A DNA stretch of 64,000 nucleotides from Peteryoungia desertarenae (GCF_005860795.2 NZ_CP058350.1:1394501-1458500), one strand, 5' to 3'; counted from the first letter of the stretch, positions 43,130-52,849 are shown. The notes: generated by a model not told the origin, from the letters alone. Numbers and translations are program-made.

Positions 43130-44590
43130 ATGAGCGTTGGCGTCATCATTCTGGTAGTATTGGTTCTCTCCTCACTCGGCTACATTCTTGGCAAGCGGCA
43201 TGCAGTGGCTGTTTCCGCCAGAGCAGGTGTCAAACTGCATTCTCTTCCGTCCTATTATGGTCAGACGGTCGCGCTTTTCGCTGCTGTTCCGGCACTCCTT
43301 CTGCTGATGGTCTGGCTTCTTTTGCAGCCGACCGTGATTGAAAGCCGCGTGAGTGGCATGATCCCCGACAGCGTCATTCCTGATGGTGGCGCAAGAAGCC
43401 TCGTCATGGCCGATGTGCGCCGGATTGCTGACGGTCTGGATGCCGTTTTGAACCGAGGCGGGCTGACGGAGCAGGATCTCGCGCGCATGAGTGCGGAGTC
43501 GGACGACATCCGTGCCAGCCTTGCCGAGGTGGGCATTGCCCTCGTAGGTGCCGTCCCTCAGGAAGTCTTCGTTGCGGCAAAGGAATACCGCTCGCTCGAC
43601 AAGATCGGTGATTGGGCGATGACGGTTGTGGTCGTCGCTGTTTCTGCCGCCTTCGCGTTCTGGTCCTATCGCAGGATTCGCCCCGATATGCGGGCTCGAA
43701 ATGTCAGCGAAAGCTTCGTGAAAGCTGTCCTGATTGGTTGCTCTACCGTCGCCATCCTGACGACGTTCGGCATTGTCGGTTCCCTGGTCTTCGAAACCAT
43801 CCATTTCTTCCAGCTCTATCCGGCAAGCGACTTCTTCTTCTCGACAGTGTGGAACCCGCAGTTCCGAGGCGGGTCCGACCTTGGCATCTGGCCACTGCTC
43901 TGGGGCACTTTCTACGTCTCTTTCATCGCACTTCTGGTCGCCGTTCCGATCGGTCTTCTGATTGCGATCTACCTCGCGGAATATGCCGGCAGCCGTTTGC
44001 GCGCGGTCGCCAAGCCCGCGATCGAGATGCTCGCCGGTATTCCGACCATCGTCTATGGTCTGTTCGCCCTGATCACCGTCGGCCCCTTCCTGCGCGACTG
44101 GCTCGCCCAGCCGATGGGTCTTGGCAATTCCTCGTCGTCGGTGCTGACTGCAGGCCTCGTGATGGGTATCATGATCATCCCATTCGTCAGTTCGCTGTCG
44201 GATGACATCATCAATGCGGTGCCGCAGTCGTTGCGCGACGGGTCCTATGGTCTGGGCGCGACAAAGTCGGAAACAATCAAGCAGGTTGTCATGCCCGCCG
44301 CATTGCCCGGTATTGTCGGTGCGATCCTGTTGGCAGCAAGCCGTGCGATCGGTGAAACCATGATTGTGGTTCTGGGCGCAGGCGCTGCCGCAAAACTCGA
44401 TCTCAATCCCTTTGAGGCAATGACCACGGTCACGGTCAAGATCGTCAGCCAGCTGACGGGCGACACGGAATTCGCCAGCCCTGAGACCCTGGTGGCCTTT
44501 GCCCTCGGCCTCACCCTTTTCGTCTTCACGCTCTCTTTGAACGTGATTGCCCTCTACATTGTGCGTAAATATCGGGAGCAGTACGAATGA
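43130..44590 (+). CDS. pstC: Phosphate ABC transporter permease PstC (long form)
   Basis: 486 residues, about 165 longer than E. coli PstC. The extension is N-terminal: two membrane helices around a periplasmic region rich in charged residues (residues 1-175). The C-terminal part is the standard permease with LLWGTFYVSFIALLVAVPIG, EMLAGIPTIVYGLFALI and the EAA loop DGSYGLGATKSETIKQVVMPAALPGIV. Forms the channel with PstA. The stop overlaps the pstA start by 4 bases. Confidence 0.95.
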   Translation: MSVGVIILVVLVLSSLGYILGKRHAVAVSARAGVKLHSLPSYYGQTVALFAAVPALLLLMVWLLLQPTVIESRVSGMIPDSVIPDGGARSLVMADVRRIADGLDAVLNRGGLTEQDLARMSAESDDIRASLAEVGIALVGAVPQEVFVAAKEYRSLDKIGDWAMTVVVVAVSAAFAFWSYRRIRPDMRARNVSESFVKAVLIGCSTVAILTTFGIVGSLVFETIHFFQLYPASDFFFSTVWNPQFRGGSDLGIWPLLWGTFYVSFIALLVAVPIGLLIAIYLAEYAGSRLRAVAKPAIEMLAGIPTIVYGLFALITVGPFLRDWLAQPMGLGNSSSSVLTAGLVMGIMIIPFVSSLSDDIINAVPQSLRDGSYGLGATKSETIKQVVMPAALPGIVGAILLAASRAIGETMIVVLGAGAAAKLDLNPFEAMTTVTVKIVSQLTGDTEFASPETLVAFALGLTLFVFTLSLNVIALYIVRKYREQYE

Positions 44591-45942
44591 CCGACGCAAC
44601 GATCACGGGCGGTATTACTGCTCCAAGAAAAAGCGTTTCGCTGCTGACGGAAGATGCCCGCACGCGCCGCCGCAACCGAGCTGAAGCCCGCTTTCGCATG
44701 ATGGGCAAGATTGGTGTGGCAATCGGCATCCTGGCGCTGGTCGGTCTGCTGACGTCGATCCTCTATAATGGCCTGTCCTCTTTCCGCCAGACATTCGTAT
44801 CCGTCAATGTGTATCTGGATCCGGCAAAGCTCGACAAACCCGGCAATCGCAATCTTGAGGACATCGCCAAGGTGTCCACATTTGGCTATGCGCCCTTGAT
44901 CGAGGCAGCATTCGAAAAGACGCTCGCAGACAAGGGTGTGTCCCTTGACGGGGTAAGTGCCAAGGATGCGGCAGAACTGATCTCGAAGGAGGCTCCGGCG
45001 ACATTGCGCAACTACGTGCTGGCCAATCCCGAGATGATTGGCGAGACCGTGAATTTCGAGCTTTTGGCTGCAGGGCGTATCGACGGTTACTTCAAGGGCC
45101 GCGTCACCATGGAAAGCGCTGCTCTCGACAGGAATGTCTCGCCTGAGCAGCTGCAACTGGCCGATCGCCTCGCCGACGCCGGCATTCTTGAAACCAAGTT
45201 CAACTGGGGTTTCTTTACGGCTGCCGACGCCTCCGATACCCGTCCTGAAGCGTCAGGTCTGGGTGTGGCCATCCTTGGTTCGGCCTATATGATGCTGATC
45301 GTCCTGGTCCTGTCGCTGCCCATTGGCGTGGCCGCCTCAATCTACCTCGAAGAATTCGCGCCGCAAAACCGCTTCACCGACCTCATCGAGGTCAATATCG
45401 CCAATCTTGCAGCCGTACCTTCGATCGTCTTCGGTATCCTTGGCCTCGCGGTTTTCATCAACTTCATGGGCTTGCCACAGTCGGCGCCGATTGTCGGCGG
45501 TCTCGTCCTGACGCTGATGACGCTGCCGACCATCATCATTGCCACGCGCGCGGCCCTGAAAGCTGTACCCCCCAGCATTCGCGATGCAGCGCTCGGGGTC
45601 GGCGCCTCGAAGATGCAGGCCATCTTCCACCACGTCCTGCCTCTTGCCATGCCTGGCATCCTGACTGGCACGATCATTGGCTTGGCTCAGGCGCTCGGCG
45701 AAACTGCCCCGCTGCTGCTCATTGGCATGGTTGCCTTCGTCCGCGAATTTCCTGCCGGCCCACCCGAAGGTTTCTTCGATCCTGCCGCAGCCTTGCCTGT
45801 CCAGGTTTATAACTGGACCCAGCGCGGCGATCCGGCCTTCGTGGAGCGTGCCTCAGGCGCCATCATCGTATTGCTGGCATTCCTGATCTGCATGAACTTG
45901 ATCGCAATTATTCTGCGCCGCCGATTTGAGCGCCGCTGGTAG
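44587..45942 (+). CDS. pstA: Phosphate ABC transporter permease PstA (long form)
   Basis: 451 residues, again with an N-terminal extension (DUF3333-like region, residues 1-215) with one membrane helix at about 40-62 and a periplasmic part (TFVSVNVYLDPAKLDKPGN). The core has GVAILGSAYMMLIVLVLSLP, NLAAVPSIVFGILGLAVFI and the EAA loop DAALGVGASKMQAIFHHVLPLAMPGIL. The stop codon TAG overlaps the AGGAGG SD of pstB. Confidence 0.95.
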   Translation: MTDATITGGITAPRKSVSLLTEDARTRRRNRAEARFRMMGKIGVAIGILALVGLLTSILYNGLSSFRQTFVSVNVYLDPAKLDKPGNRNLEDIAKVSTFGYAPLIEAAFEKTLADKGVSLDGVSAKDAAELISKEAPATLRNYVLANPEMIGETVNFELLAAGRIDGYFKGRVTMESAALDRNVSPEQLQLADRLADAGILETKFNWGFFTAADASDTRPEASGLGVAILGSAYMMLIVLVLSLPIGVAASIYLEEFAPQNRFTDLIEVNIANLAAVPSIVFGILGLAVFINFMGLPQSAPIVGGLVLTLMTLPTIIIATRAALKAVPPSIRDAALGVGASKMQAIFHHVLPLAMPGILTGTIIGLAQALGETAPLLLIGMVAFVREFPAGPPEGFFDPAAALPVQVYNWTQRGDPAFVERASGAIIVLLAFLICMNLIAIILRRRFERRW

Positions 45943-45951
45943 GAGGTCGTG

Positions 45952-46770
45952 ATGATGAATAACATGTCACAGACAATATCGACGACGACGACCACGAAAG
46001 CTGACACTATGACTGAAGCCAAGATCTCTGCCCGGAAAGTCCAAGTCTATTACGGCGAGAAGCAAGCGATCCGTGATGTCGACATTGATATTCGCCAGCG
46101 CACGGTTACGGCCTTTATCGGCCCTTCGGGTTGCGGCAAGTCAACGTTCCTGCGCACACTGAACCGGATGAATGATACCATCGACATCTGCCGTGTTGAA
46201 GGCAGCATCACCATCGATGGCGAAAACATCTATGATCCGAAGGTTGATCCGGTCCAGCTGCGCGCAAAGGTGGGCATGGTCTTCCAGAAGCCGAACCCGT
46301 TCCCGAAGTCGATCTACGAGAACGTCGCCTACGGCCCGCGTATTCATGGTCTCGCCTCCAAGAAGGCTGACCTCGACGAAATCGTTGCATCCGCTCTTCA
46401 GAAGGCTGGCCTCTGGAACGAGGTCAAGGACCGTCTCAACGAGTCGGGCACCGGTCTGTCCGGCGGTCAGCAGCAGCGTCTCTGCATTGCTCGCGCCATC
46501 GCCGTCAGCCCTGAAATCATCCTGATGGACGAGCCGTGCTCGGCGCTTGATCCGATCGCAACGGCAAAGGTCGAGGAACTGATCCATGAACTGCGCACCA
46601 ATTTCACCATTGTGATTGTGACGCACTCCATGCAGCAGGCTGCCCGCGTTTCGCAGCGCACCGCGATGTTCCACCTCGGCCTGCTGGTCGAGGAAAACGA
46701 TACCGACAAGATGTTCACCAATCCGGATGACCAGCGAACCCAGGACTACATCATGGGTCGCTTCGGCTGA
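45952..46770 (+). CDS. pstB: Phosphate ABC transporter ATPase PstB
   Basis: 272 residues from the ATG at 45952; a GTG three bases earlier is too close to AGGAGG, and ATGs at 45955 and 45964 are alternatives. A low-complexity start (STTTTTK) precedes the ATPase: [19 protein letters not shown], the Q-loop [48 protein letters not shown] and [12 protein letters not shown]. Highly conserved PstB throughout. Powers phosphate import and, with PhoU, signals to PhoR. Confidence 0.96.
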   Translation: MMNNMSQTISTTTTTKADTMTEAKISARKVQVYYGEKQAIRDVDIDIRQRTVTAFIGPSGCGKSTFLRTLNRMNDTIDICRVEGSITIDGENIYDPKVDPVQLRAKVGMVFQKPNPFPKSIYENVAYGPRIHGLASKKADLDEIVASALQKAGLWNEVKDRLNESGTGLSGGQQQRLCIARAIAVSPEIILMDEPCSALDPIATAKVEELIHELRTNFTIVIVTHSMQQAARVSQRTAMFHLGLLVEENDTDKMFTNPDDQRTQDYIMGRFG

Positions 46771-46817
46771 GCCAGACCTCGCCGTTTCAAGCGTCAACCA
46801 GCTCAAGGATTACATAC

Positions 46818-47531
46818 ATGTCTACTTCGCACATCTTCTCGGCCTTTGATGAAGAACTGAAATTCCTGATGCGCCGGATCTCGGAGATGGGCGGGCTGGC
46901 CGAGCAGATGGTCGCCGACAGTGTCCGTGCTCTGGTCAACACGGATGTTGCCCTCGCGCAGAAGGTCATTTCCGATGACGCGATCATGGATGCGACCGAG
47001 CGCGAAATCGGCGATAAGGCCGTTGTCATGATTGCCCGTCGCCAGCCGGTGGCCGCAGATCTTCGCGAGATCATTGGGGCGCTTCGCATTGCAAGCGATC
47101 TCGAGCGCGTCGGCGATCTTGGAAAAAGCAATTGCAAGCGCGTCGTGGCAATCCAGGGAACAGGCATTCCGCGAAAGCTGGCGCGTGGCCTTGAGCATTT
47201 GTCCGAACTGGCCTTGCAGCAGCTGAAGGAAGTGCTGGACGTCTACACGACCCGCTCTGCCGAGAAGGCCAAGTCCATCCGTGACCGCGATGAAGAAATC
47301 GACGCCATGTATACCTCGCTCTTCCGCGAGTTGCTGACCTACATGATGGAAGATCCGCGCAATATCACAAGCTGCACCCACCTTCTGTTCTGTGCCAAGA
47401 ACATCGAGCGGATTGGTGACCATGCAACCAATATTGCCGAAACCATCTATTACATGAAAACCGGCGCCCAGCCGGAAGGCGAGCGTCCGAAGGAGGATCT
47501 GACGGCCTCTGTGGGCGCGATCAAAGAGTAA
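46818..47531 (+). CDS. phoU: Phosphate signalling protein PhoU
   Basis: 237 residues of almost pure alpha helix in two three-helix repeats. Each repeat has the metal-binding pattern: EREIGDKAVVMIARRQPVAADLREIIGALRIASDLERVGD and later DPRNITSCTHLLFCAKNIERIGDHATNIAE. Links the Pst transporter to PhoR and keeps the regulon off when phosphate is plentiful. Sits between pstB and phoB as usual. Confidence 0.96.
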   Translation: MSTSHIFSAFDEELKFLMRRISEMGGLAEQMVADSVRALVNTDVALAQKVISDDAIMDATEREIGDKAVVMIARRQPVAADLREIIGALRIASDLERVGDLGKSNCKRVVAIQGTGIPRKLARGLEHLSELALQQLKEVLDVYTTRSAEKAKSIRDRDEEIDAMYTSLFRELLTYMMEDPRNITSCTHLLFCAKNIERIGDHATNIAETIYYMKTGAQPEGERPKEDLTASVGAIKE

Positions 47532-47556
47532 GCGGATACCGAAGAGGTAGAACCAG

Positions 47557-48240
47557 ATGCTCCCCAAAATTGCAGTGGTTGAAGACGAGGAAGCGCTGAG
47601 CGTCCTGCTCCGCTACAACCTCGAGGCCGAAGGCTACGAGGTTGAAGCCATCATGCGTGGCGATGAGGCAGAAATTCGCCTTCAGGAACGGGTCCCCGAT
47701 CTTCTGATCCTTGACTGGATGCTGCCCGGCGTTTCAGGCATTGAGCTGTGCCGCCGCTTGCGCATGCGACCGGAAACCGAGCGTTTGCCGATCATCATGC
47801 TGACGGCGCGTGGCGAAGAAAGCGAGCGCGTCCGCGGTCTGTCGACCGGCGCCGACGACTACGTGGTGAAGCCATTCTCGACGCCGGAGCTGATGGCGCG
47901 CGTAAAGGCAATGTTGCGCCGGGCAAAGCCGGAGGTTTTGTCCAGCGTCCTGCGTTGTGGCGATATCGAGCTGGATCGAGAAACCCATCGCGTTCATCGA
48001 AAGAGCCGAGAAGTTCGGCTGGGGCCGACCGAGTTTCGTCTCCTGGAATTCTTGATGTCGTCACCTGGCCGCGTTTTCTCACGCTCGCAGCTTCTCGATG
48101 GTGTCTGGGGGCATGACATCTATGTCGACGAACGAACCGTCGATGTTCATGTCGGCCGTCTGCGCAAGGCGCTCAACTTTTCGAACATGCAGGACGTGAT
48201 CCGCACCGTCCGCGGCGCTGGATACTCGATGGAAGCCTGA
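47557..48240 (+). CDS. phoB: Phosphate regulon response regulator PhoB
   Basis: 227 residues. Receiver: VVEDEEALSVLLRYNLEAEG, phospho-Asp in LLILDWMLPGVSG, and PIIMLTARGEE with VKPFSTPELMARVKAMLRR. The winged-helix OmpR-type DNA-binding domain has GPTEFRLLEFLMSSPGRVFS and DERTVDVHVGRLRKAL. Binds the Pho box before pstS. Ends the phosphate operon, 33 bases before a bidirectional terminator. Confidence 0.96.
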   Translation: MLPKIAVVEDEEALSVLLRYNLEAEGYEVEAIMRGDEAEIRLQERVPDLLILDWMLPGVSGIELCRRLRMRPETERLPIIMLTARGEESERVRGLSTGADDYVVKPFSTPELMARVKAMLRRAKPEVLSSVLRCGDIELDRETHRVHRKSREVRLGPTEFRLLEFLMSSPGRVFSRSQLLDGVWGHDIYVDERTVDVHVGRLRKALNFSNMQDVIRTVRGAGYSMEA

Positions 48241-48273
48241 TGACTGCGCCTTTCGGATGCCTCTGAAAACAAG

Positions 48274-48302
48274 AAACGGGCCTTTCGGCCCGTTTGTTGT
48301 TT
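48274..48302. terminator. Bidirectional terminator between phoB and gcrA
   Basis: 9-bp stem (AAACGGGCC / GGCCCGTTT) with a TTTC loop. T-rich sequence follows on the plus strand (GTTGTTTC) and A-rich sequence precedes, so it can serve both convergent genes. Confidence 0.85.
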
Positions 48303-48322
48303 CGATGCGATCATTTTGTCGA

Positions 48323-48856
48323 TCAGCGTGCCGCGCGACGACGTTCGCTTACTGGCTGGTAGGCCATCTTGCCGTGATAGGTGCAATAGGGCGAGGTGTC
48401 GGATGTCTCGCAACCGCAGAAGTGGAAATCATCGGTCATCGGATCGCCGATCGGCCACTTGCAGGTACGCTCCGTCAGTTCGGTCAGGGCGAGGCGACGC
48501 GAGATCGGAACAACGACATTGGTCGACGGTACATTGCGTACTTCCTCGATCAGGTCGACGTCGACATCTTCCTTGACCATGTTGGCACCGGCCGCACGAG
48601 CTACAGTCCGTGTCGCCGTGGTGTTGCGTGCCTGATAGGTATTGGTGCGTGGCGCAGTGGGTGCCGGGCGCTTCGGTGTGCGTGCCGCCGTCGTCGAGCC
48701 GCCGGCCTTGGCACGCCCTGGCAGGTTCAATCGGTGAACTTTGCCAATGACTGCGTTACGACTAACGCCACCAAGCTGAGCGGCAATTTGGCTTGCGCTC
48801 AGTCCTTCCGACCACAAACGTTTGAGTTTTTCAACGCGCTCATCAGTCCAGTTCAT
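48323..48856 (-). CDS. gcrA: Cell-cycle regulator GcrA
   Basis: 177 residues. The N-terminal 50 residues are the diagnostic GcrA domain: MNWTDERVEKLKRLWSEGLS, ASQIAAQLGGVSRNAVIGKV and HRLNLPGR. A variable linker rich in Thr/Ala/Pro follows, then a C-terminal region with Cys residues (CKWPIGDP, FCGCETSDTSPYCTYHG) that contacts sigma-70 region 2. GcrA recruits sigma-70 holoenzyme to promoters with CcrM-methylated GANTC. Its own upstream region has an exceptional GANTC cluster. Confidence 0.96.
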   Translation of the reverse strand: MNWTDERVEKLKRLWSEGLSASQIAAQLGGVSRNAVIGKVHRLNLPGRAKAGGSTTAARTPKRPAPTAPRTNTYQARNTTATRTVARAAGANMVKEDVDVDLIEEVRNVPSTNVVVPISRRLALTELTERTCKWPIGDPMTDDFHFCGCETSDTSPYCTYHGKMAYQPVSERRRAAR

Positions 48857-48889
48857 GCCATTTCTCCGCCGCTCGCGTCTTTAATGGCA

Positions 48890-49153
48890 GAATCCTTCAC
48901 CGTTGCTTCGGACTAATCCGAAACATCAAGCCTCGATACTATCGGTGACTTTTTCCGCCGCATTTAATCAATTAATAGAAGTTAACCTAGTGTGAGCCTG
49001 ACTCCATGACAAGAGTCGCCAGAATCATCGGGAATCGATTTCCGGGTTTTCCCCAACTTGCTTGGTGAGTGAGTCAAGTATGCAACACTGTCGCGGGACT
49101 ATCGTAACGGTAGCTTGCGCGAAGCTGAAAAATGGCCGCAGGCCCTAAGATTC
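48890..49153. promoter_or_regulatory. GANTC (CcrM methylation) cluster between gcrA and argD
   Basis: Seven GANTC sites: 48890, 49000, 49013, 49022, 49032, 49071 and 49149 (start positions), four of them within 37 bases. Random expectation is about one per 256 bases. A CtrA-like half site TTAACC lies at 48982-48987, preceded by TTAA with a 6-base gap (consensus gap 7). This is the shared upstream region of gcrA and argD. Confidence 0.8.
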
Positions 49154-49189
49154 GTTGACATCTCAGGGGCAAGTGGGAATAGTGCCACC

Positions 49190-49214
49190 GCCGCCGCAAG
49201 GCGGCATTTTTAAT
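49190..49214 (+). promoter_or_regulatory. Terminator-like hairpin in the argD leader
   Basis: 6-bp stem GCCGCC / GGCGGC with a GCAA loop followed by ATTTTTAATT, 37 bases before the argD start. It has the form of an intrinsic terminator and could be an attenuator of argD-argF. No antiterminator partner was identified. Confidence 0.55.
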
Positions 49215-49250
49215 TCTTCAGACCCAGCCTGCCAAGGGAGGCACACTGTC

Positions 49251-50447
49251 ATGGCCGAAGCGAACCCGCTCTATCAGACCTACAATCGGGCGCCGATGCG
49301 CTTCGAGCGAGGTGAGGGCGTTTGGTTGATGACGGAGGATGGTGACCGCTATCTCGATTTTGCTGCCGGTGTTGCCGTCAACTCGCTTGGGCACAGTCAC
49401 CCGCATCTGGTCGCGGCGCTCAAGGCTCAGGCCGACAAGGTCTGGCATCTGTCCAATCTTTATGATGTGCCGGGCCAGCATGTTCTCGCAGATCGTCTGA
49501 CGCGCGCCACATTTGCCGATCGGGTATTCTTCACCAATTCCGGAGCGGAAGCACTGGAATGCGCGATCAAGACCGCCCGTCGCTATCACTATTCCAAGGG
49601 CCATCCCGAGCGCTTCCACATCATCACCATGGAAGGTGCCTTCCATGGCCGCACGATCGCAACGATCGCCGCTGGTGGCCAGGAAAAGTACCTCGAGGGT
49701 TTTGGCCCGAAGGCACCCGGTTTTGATCAGGTGCCATTCGGCGACCTGAACGCCCTGAAAGCGGCGATCACCGATGCCACGGCCGCGGTGCTGGTGGAGC
49801 CTCTGCAGGGTGAAGGCGGCATTCGCGGCATTCCGGTTGAGATGCTGCGCGAGATCCGCGCGCTCTGCGACGCACACGGGCTCCTCCTGATCCTGGACGA
49901 AGTACAATGCGGTGTCGGTCGCACAGGAAAGCTCTTCGCCCATGAATGGGCCGGCATCACACCCGACATCATGGCCGTTGCCAAGGGCATCGGCGGTGGC
50001 TTCCCGCTCGGCGCATGCTTGGCCACGGAGGAAGCAGCATCGGGCATGACGGCTGGCACCCATGGCTCCACCTATGGCGGCAATCCGCTGGGTATGGCGG
50101 TCGGCAATGCCGTGCTTGATGTTGTGCTTGCTGAAGGCTTCCTGGAGCATGTTCGCGATGTGGCGCTGGTGTTCCGCCAGGGCCTCGCATCCCTGCAGGA
50201 TCGGTTCCCCGATCTGATCGATGAAATTCGCGGTGAAGGCCTGATGCTGGGCATCAAGTGCCGTATCCCGAATGGCGAATTGCTGATGGCCATGCGCAGC
50301 GAGCATGTTCTGGGTGTGCCGGCTGGCGACAATGTCATTCGTCTTCTGCCGCCGCTGACGATCAAGGCCGAAGAAGCGCGCGAGGGACTGGTCCGGATTG
50401 AAAATGCGCTCGTTCACCTGCGCGAAAAGGCTGCCGCCACCGCATAA
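49251..50447 (+). CDS. argD: Acetylornithine aminotransferase
   Basis: 398 residues from the ATG at 49251 (AGGGAGG upstream); the frame is open further upstream but would run through the leader hairpin. PLP enzyme of the fold-I class III group, fourth step of arginine synthesis. Motifs: [40 protein letters not shown], and the PLP Lys in [15 protein letters not shown]. argF follows after 25 bases, so they form an operon. Confidence 0.95.
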   Translation: MAEANPLYQTYNRAPMRFERGEGVWLMTEDGDRYLDFAAGVAVNSLGHSHPHLVAALKAQADKVWHLSNLYDVPGQHVLADRLTRATFADRVFFTNSGAEALECAIKTARRYHYSKGHPERFHIITMEGAFHGRTIATIAAGGQEKYLEGFGPKAPGFDQVPFGDLNALKAAITDATAAVLVEPLQGEGGIRGIPVEMLREIRALCDAHGLLLILDEVQCGVGRTGKLFAHEWAGITPDIMAVAKGIGGGFPLGACLATEEAASGMTAGTHGSTYGGNPLGMAVGNAVLDVVLAEGFLEHVRDVALVFRQGLASLQDRFPDLIDEIRGEGLMLGIKCRIPNGELLMAMRSEHVLGVPAGDNVIRLLPPLTIKAEEAREGLVRIENALVHLREKAAATA

Positions 50448-50472
50448 TCAGAAGGGAACACAGGTACTCTCG

Positions 50473-51390
50473 ATGGCATCTCCGAAGCATTTCCTAGATC
50501 TCTCAGCCCTGTCTGCCGACCAGCTGCGCAGCATTCTGGACGACGCTCATGTGCGCAAGAAGGCGACCAAGGCGGGCGAAGCTGACAAGCCGCTTGCGGG
50601 CAAGATGCTGGCGATGATCTTCGAAAAGCCGTCCACGCGCACCCGCGTCTCCTTCGATGTCGGCATGCGCCAGCTTGGTGGCGAGACACTGTTCCTGTCG
50701 GGAACGGAAATGCAGCTCGGTCGCGCCGAGACCATCGGTGACACTGCCAAGGTCCTGTCGCGTTATGTTGACGCGATCATGATCCGCACGACCGATCATT
50801 CACGCCTGTTGGAAATGGCAGAGCATGCGACGGTCCCGGTCATCAATGCTCTGACGGATCTGACGCATCCTTGCCAGATCATGGCGGATATCCTGACGAT
50901 CGAGGAGCATCGCGGACCAGTCGCTGGCAAGACGCTGGCCTGGACCGGTGACGGCAACAACGTGCTTCACTCACTTGTCGAAGGAGCTGCCCGCTTCGGC
51001 TATCGCATGAACATGGCCGTGCCGCTCGGTTCAGAACCGGATGACAAGATCCTGAACTGGGCCCGCAACAATGGCGGCGACATCATGCTGTGCCACGATG
51101 CCGATCGCGCCGTTGCCGGGGCCGATGCCGTGATCACCGATACCTGGGTGTCGATGAACCAGGAACACAAGGCGCGCGGCCACAACGTCTTCCAGCCCTT
51201 CCAGGTCAATGCTGACCTGATGAAGAAGGCGAAGGATGAAGCGCTCTTCCTCCATTGCCTTCCCGCCCATCGCGGCGAGGAAGTAACGGATGAAGTCATT
51301 GATGGTCCTCAGTCCGTCGTCTTTGATGAGGCTGAAAACCGGCTTCACGCTCAGAAATCCATTCTTGCATGGTGCCTTGGCGCCATCTGA
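50473..51390 (+). CDS. argF: Ornithine carbamoyltransferase
   Basis: 305 residues from the ATG at 50473. Makes citrulline from ornithine and carbamoyl phosphate. Carbamoyl-phosphate loop [25 protein letters not shown] in [14 protein letters not shown], ornithine-binding DTWVSMNQE, and the catalytic Cys in [13 protein letters not shown]. Usual length. Second gene of argD-argF; hslO follows after 134 bases, an order common in rhizobia. Confidence 0.96.
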   Translation: MASPKHFLDLSALSADQLRSILDDAHVRKKATKAGEADKPLAGKMLAMIFEKPSTRTRVSFDVGMRQLGGETLFLSGTEMQLGRAETIGDTAKVLSRYVDAIMIRTTDHSRLLEMAEHATVPVINALTDLTHPCQIMADILTIEEHRGPVAGKTLAWTGDGNNVLHSLVEGAARFGYRMNMAVPLGSEPDDKILNWARNNGGDIMLCHDADRAVAGADAVITDTWVSMNQEHKARGHNVFQPFQVNADLMKKAKDEALFLHCLPAHRGEEVTDEVIDGPQSVVFDEAENRLHAQKSILAWCLGAI

Positions 51391-51524
51391 GGTTCAGCAT
51401 TCCGGCTTCGGTTTACCGTGAATTTTGACATGGCTTGACCTTTGGCCGGGCAAATACCATCTGTGCCCTTTCCCCATGGCCGCACAGGCCCTTGTTTTCG
51501 GCGCTTCGGCGCAGGAGTAGATCT

Positions 51525-52514
51525 ATGTCGAACAGACCTGCCGCACTCGGCGAATTCGGTTTCGCCGGCGATGACCGCGTGGTGCCGTTCCAGGTTGAGA
51601 GCCTGGACGTGCGCGGTCGCGCCGTGCAACTCGGACCCTTGCTGAACACGATTCTCGAACGCCATGACTATCCCCAGCCGGTCGCACGCCTGCTGGCTGA
51701 AGTCATCGTGCTGACGGTTCTGATCGGCACATCTTTGAAATTCGAAGGCAAGTTTATCGTTCAGACCAAGAGCGATGGCCCTGTGGATCTGCTGGTCGCC
51801 GATTTTTCGACGCCGGAAGATGTGCGTGCCTACGCCCGGTTCAATGAAGACGCGCTTGCAGCGGCCATCGCAGATGGTCGCACCTCGCCGGAGCAATTGC
51901 TTGGTAGCGGCATTCTTGCCTTTACGATTGATCAAGGCTCATTCATGCAGCCCTATCAGGGTATCGTGGCGCTCGATGGTGCCTCGCTCGAAGAGATTGC
52001 TGGTGTCTATTTCCGCCAGTCGGAACAGATCCCGACCCGTGTCCGTCTCGGTGCAGCTGAACTCTTCGATCGCGATGAAGCCGGCAATCCGCGTCGTAGC
52101 TGGCGTGCCGGCGGCCTGATCGCCCAGTTCCTGCCGGATGCGCCGGAACGCATGCGCCAACCGGACCTGCATGGCGGAGATGGTGACGATCGGGACACGG
52201 ACACTCATGCAGACGACGCCTGGGACGAGGCCCGCATTCTGGTCGATACGGTGGATGCAGATGAATTGACCGACCCGCAGATCGGTATAGAGCGGCTGCT
52301 CTTCCGGCTGTTTCACGAGCAGGGCGTGCGCGTCTATGACCCACAGCCCGTCTACGACCGCTGCAGCTGCGACCGTGATAAGATCATGGGCGTACTGCAA
52401 GGCTTCGGTGAGGACGAACTTGCCGAAAGCACGGAGAATGGCGAGATCAAGGTCACATGCGAGTTCTGCTCGACGACCTATCGTTTCGAGGCGGCGGAGA
52501 TTGCCCGCGCATAG
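51525..52514 (+). CDS. hslO: Redox-activated chaperone Hsp33
   Basis: 329 residues from the ATG at 51525 (CAGGAG upstream). Cytosolic holdase switched on by oxidation. The C-terminal zinc switch is complete: CSC in YDRCSCDRDK and CEFC in VTCEFCSTTYRF, 28 residues apart. N-terminal core: PFQVESLDVRGRAVQLGPLL, FEGKFIVQTKSDGPV and GSFMQPYQGIVAL. A charged insert (HGGDGDDRDTDTHADDAWDE) of about 30 residues lies between core and switch, as in other alphaproteobacterial HslO. Confidence 0.94.
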   Translation: MSNRPAALGEFGFAGDDRVVPFQVESLDVRGRAVQLGPLLNTILERHDYPQPVARLLAEVIVLTVLIGTSLKFEGKFIVQTKSDGPVDLLVADFSTPEDVRAYARFNEDALAAAIADGRTSPEQLLGSGILAFTIDQGSFMQPYQGIVALDGASLEEIAGVYFRQSEQIPTRVRLGAAELFDRDEAGNPRRSWRAGGLIAQFLPDAPERMRQPDLHGGDGDDRDTDTHADDAWDEARILVDTVDADELTDPQIGIERLLFRLFHEQGVRVYDPQPVYDRCSCDRDKIMGVLQGFGEDELAESTENGEIKVTCEFCSTTYRFEAAEIARA

Positions 52515-52543
52515 CGCTCGCTATCGCCTGCTCAACTTGGGAA

Positions 52544-52565
52544 GGGTCGGCAGAACTTCCGACCC
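52544..52565 (+). other. Stem-loop after hslO
   Basis: 7-bp stem GGGTCGG / CCGACCC with an 8-base loop, 30 bases after the hslO stop, no T-run. It may act as a weak terminator or 3'-end stabiliser. Confidence 0.5.
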
Positions 52566-52594
52566 TGATGCATTGAAGGGCGGGGCATCGGTAA

Positions 52595-52849
52595 CGATTC
52601 TCCGGCCTCGTTTGTGATTGGGGTGATCGCAACAGCACAAGGGCACTTGCCGAGCTTGCGGCTCTTGCTGGTGATCTGGAAGCCTATCAGCCTTTCCATG
52701 CTCCACGGGCCGACCTTCTGGCGAGAACGGGGGCAATCAGCGCCGCCTATCATGCTTATGATCAGGCAATAGGGCTCGCAGCATCGCAAGCCGACGCTCT
52801 CTTCCTGAAGGCGCGTCAGGCACGGCTTGCTGCTTTCTTGCAGGGATAG
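52595..52849 (+). pseudogene. Remnant of an ECF sigma factor with TPR-like tail (ECF42/DUF6596 type)
   Basis: A stop-free stretch of about 84 codons with no start codon or SD. Its last 67 codons read ALAELAALAGDLEAYQPFHA, then PRADLLARTGAISAAYHAYD, QAIGLAASQADALFLKARQA and RLAAFLQG. This is the typical C-terminal end of the large ECF sigma factors with a helical (TPR-like) tail. The sigma-2 and sigma-4 domains are missing; the upstream bases run into the hslO 3' region. So it is the tail of a deleted gene, left between hslO and apaG. An 85-codon open frame on the opposite strand is a shadow. Confidence 0.75.

Noticed and set aside
43172..44599. 475-codon minus-strand open frame opposite pstC
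   Set aside because: Composition is His/Asp/Gln/Arg-rich with no fold features, typical of antisense of membrane-protein codons; pstC is certain.
49218..50417. 399-codon minus-strand open frame opposite argD
   Set aside because: Shadow; would run into the argD leader hairpin and has no SD.
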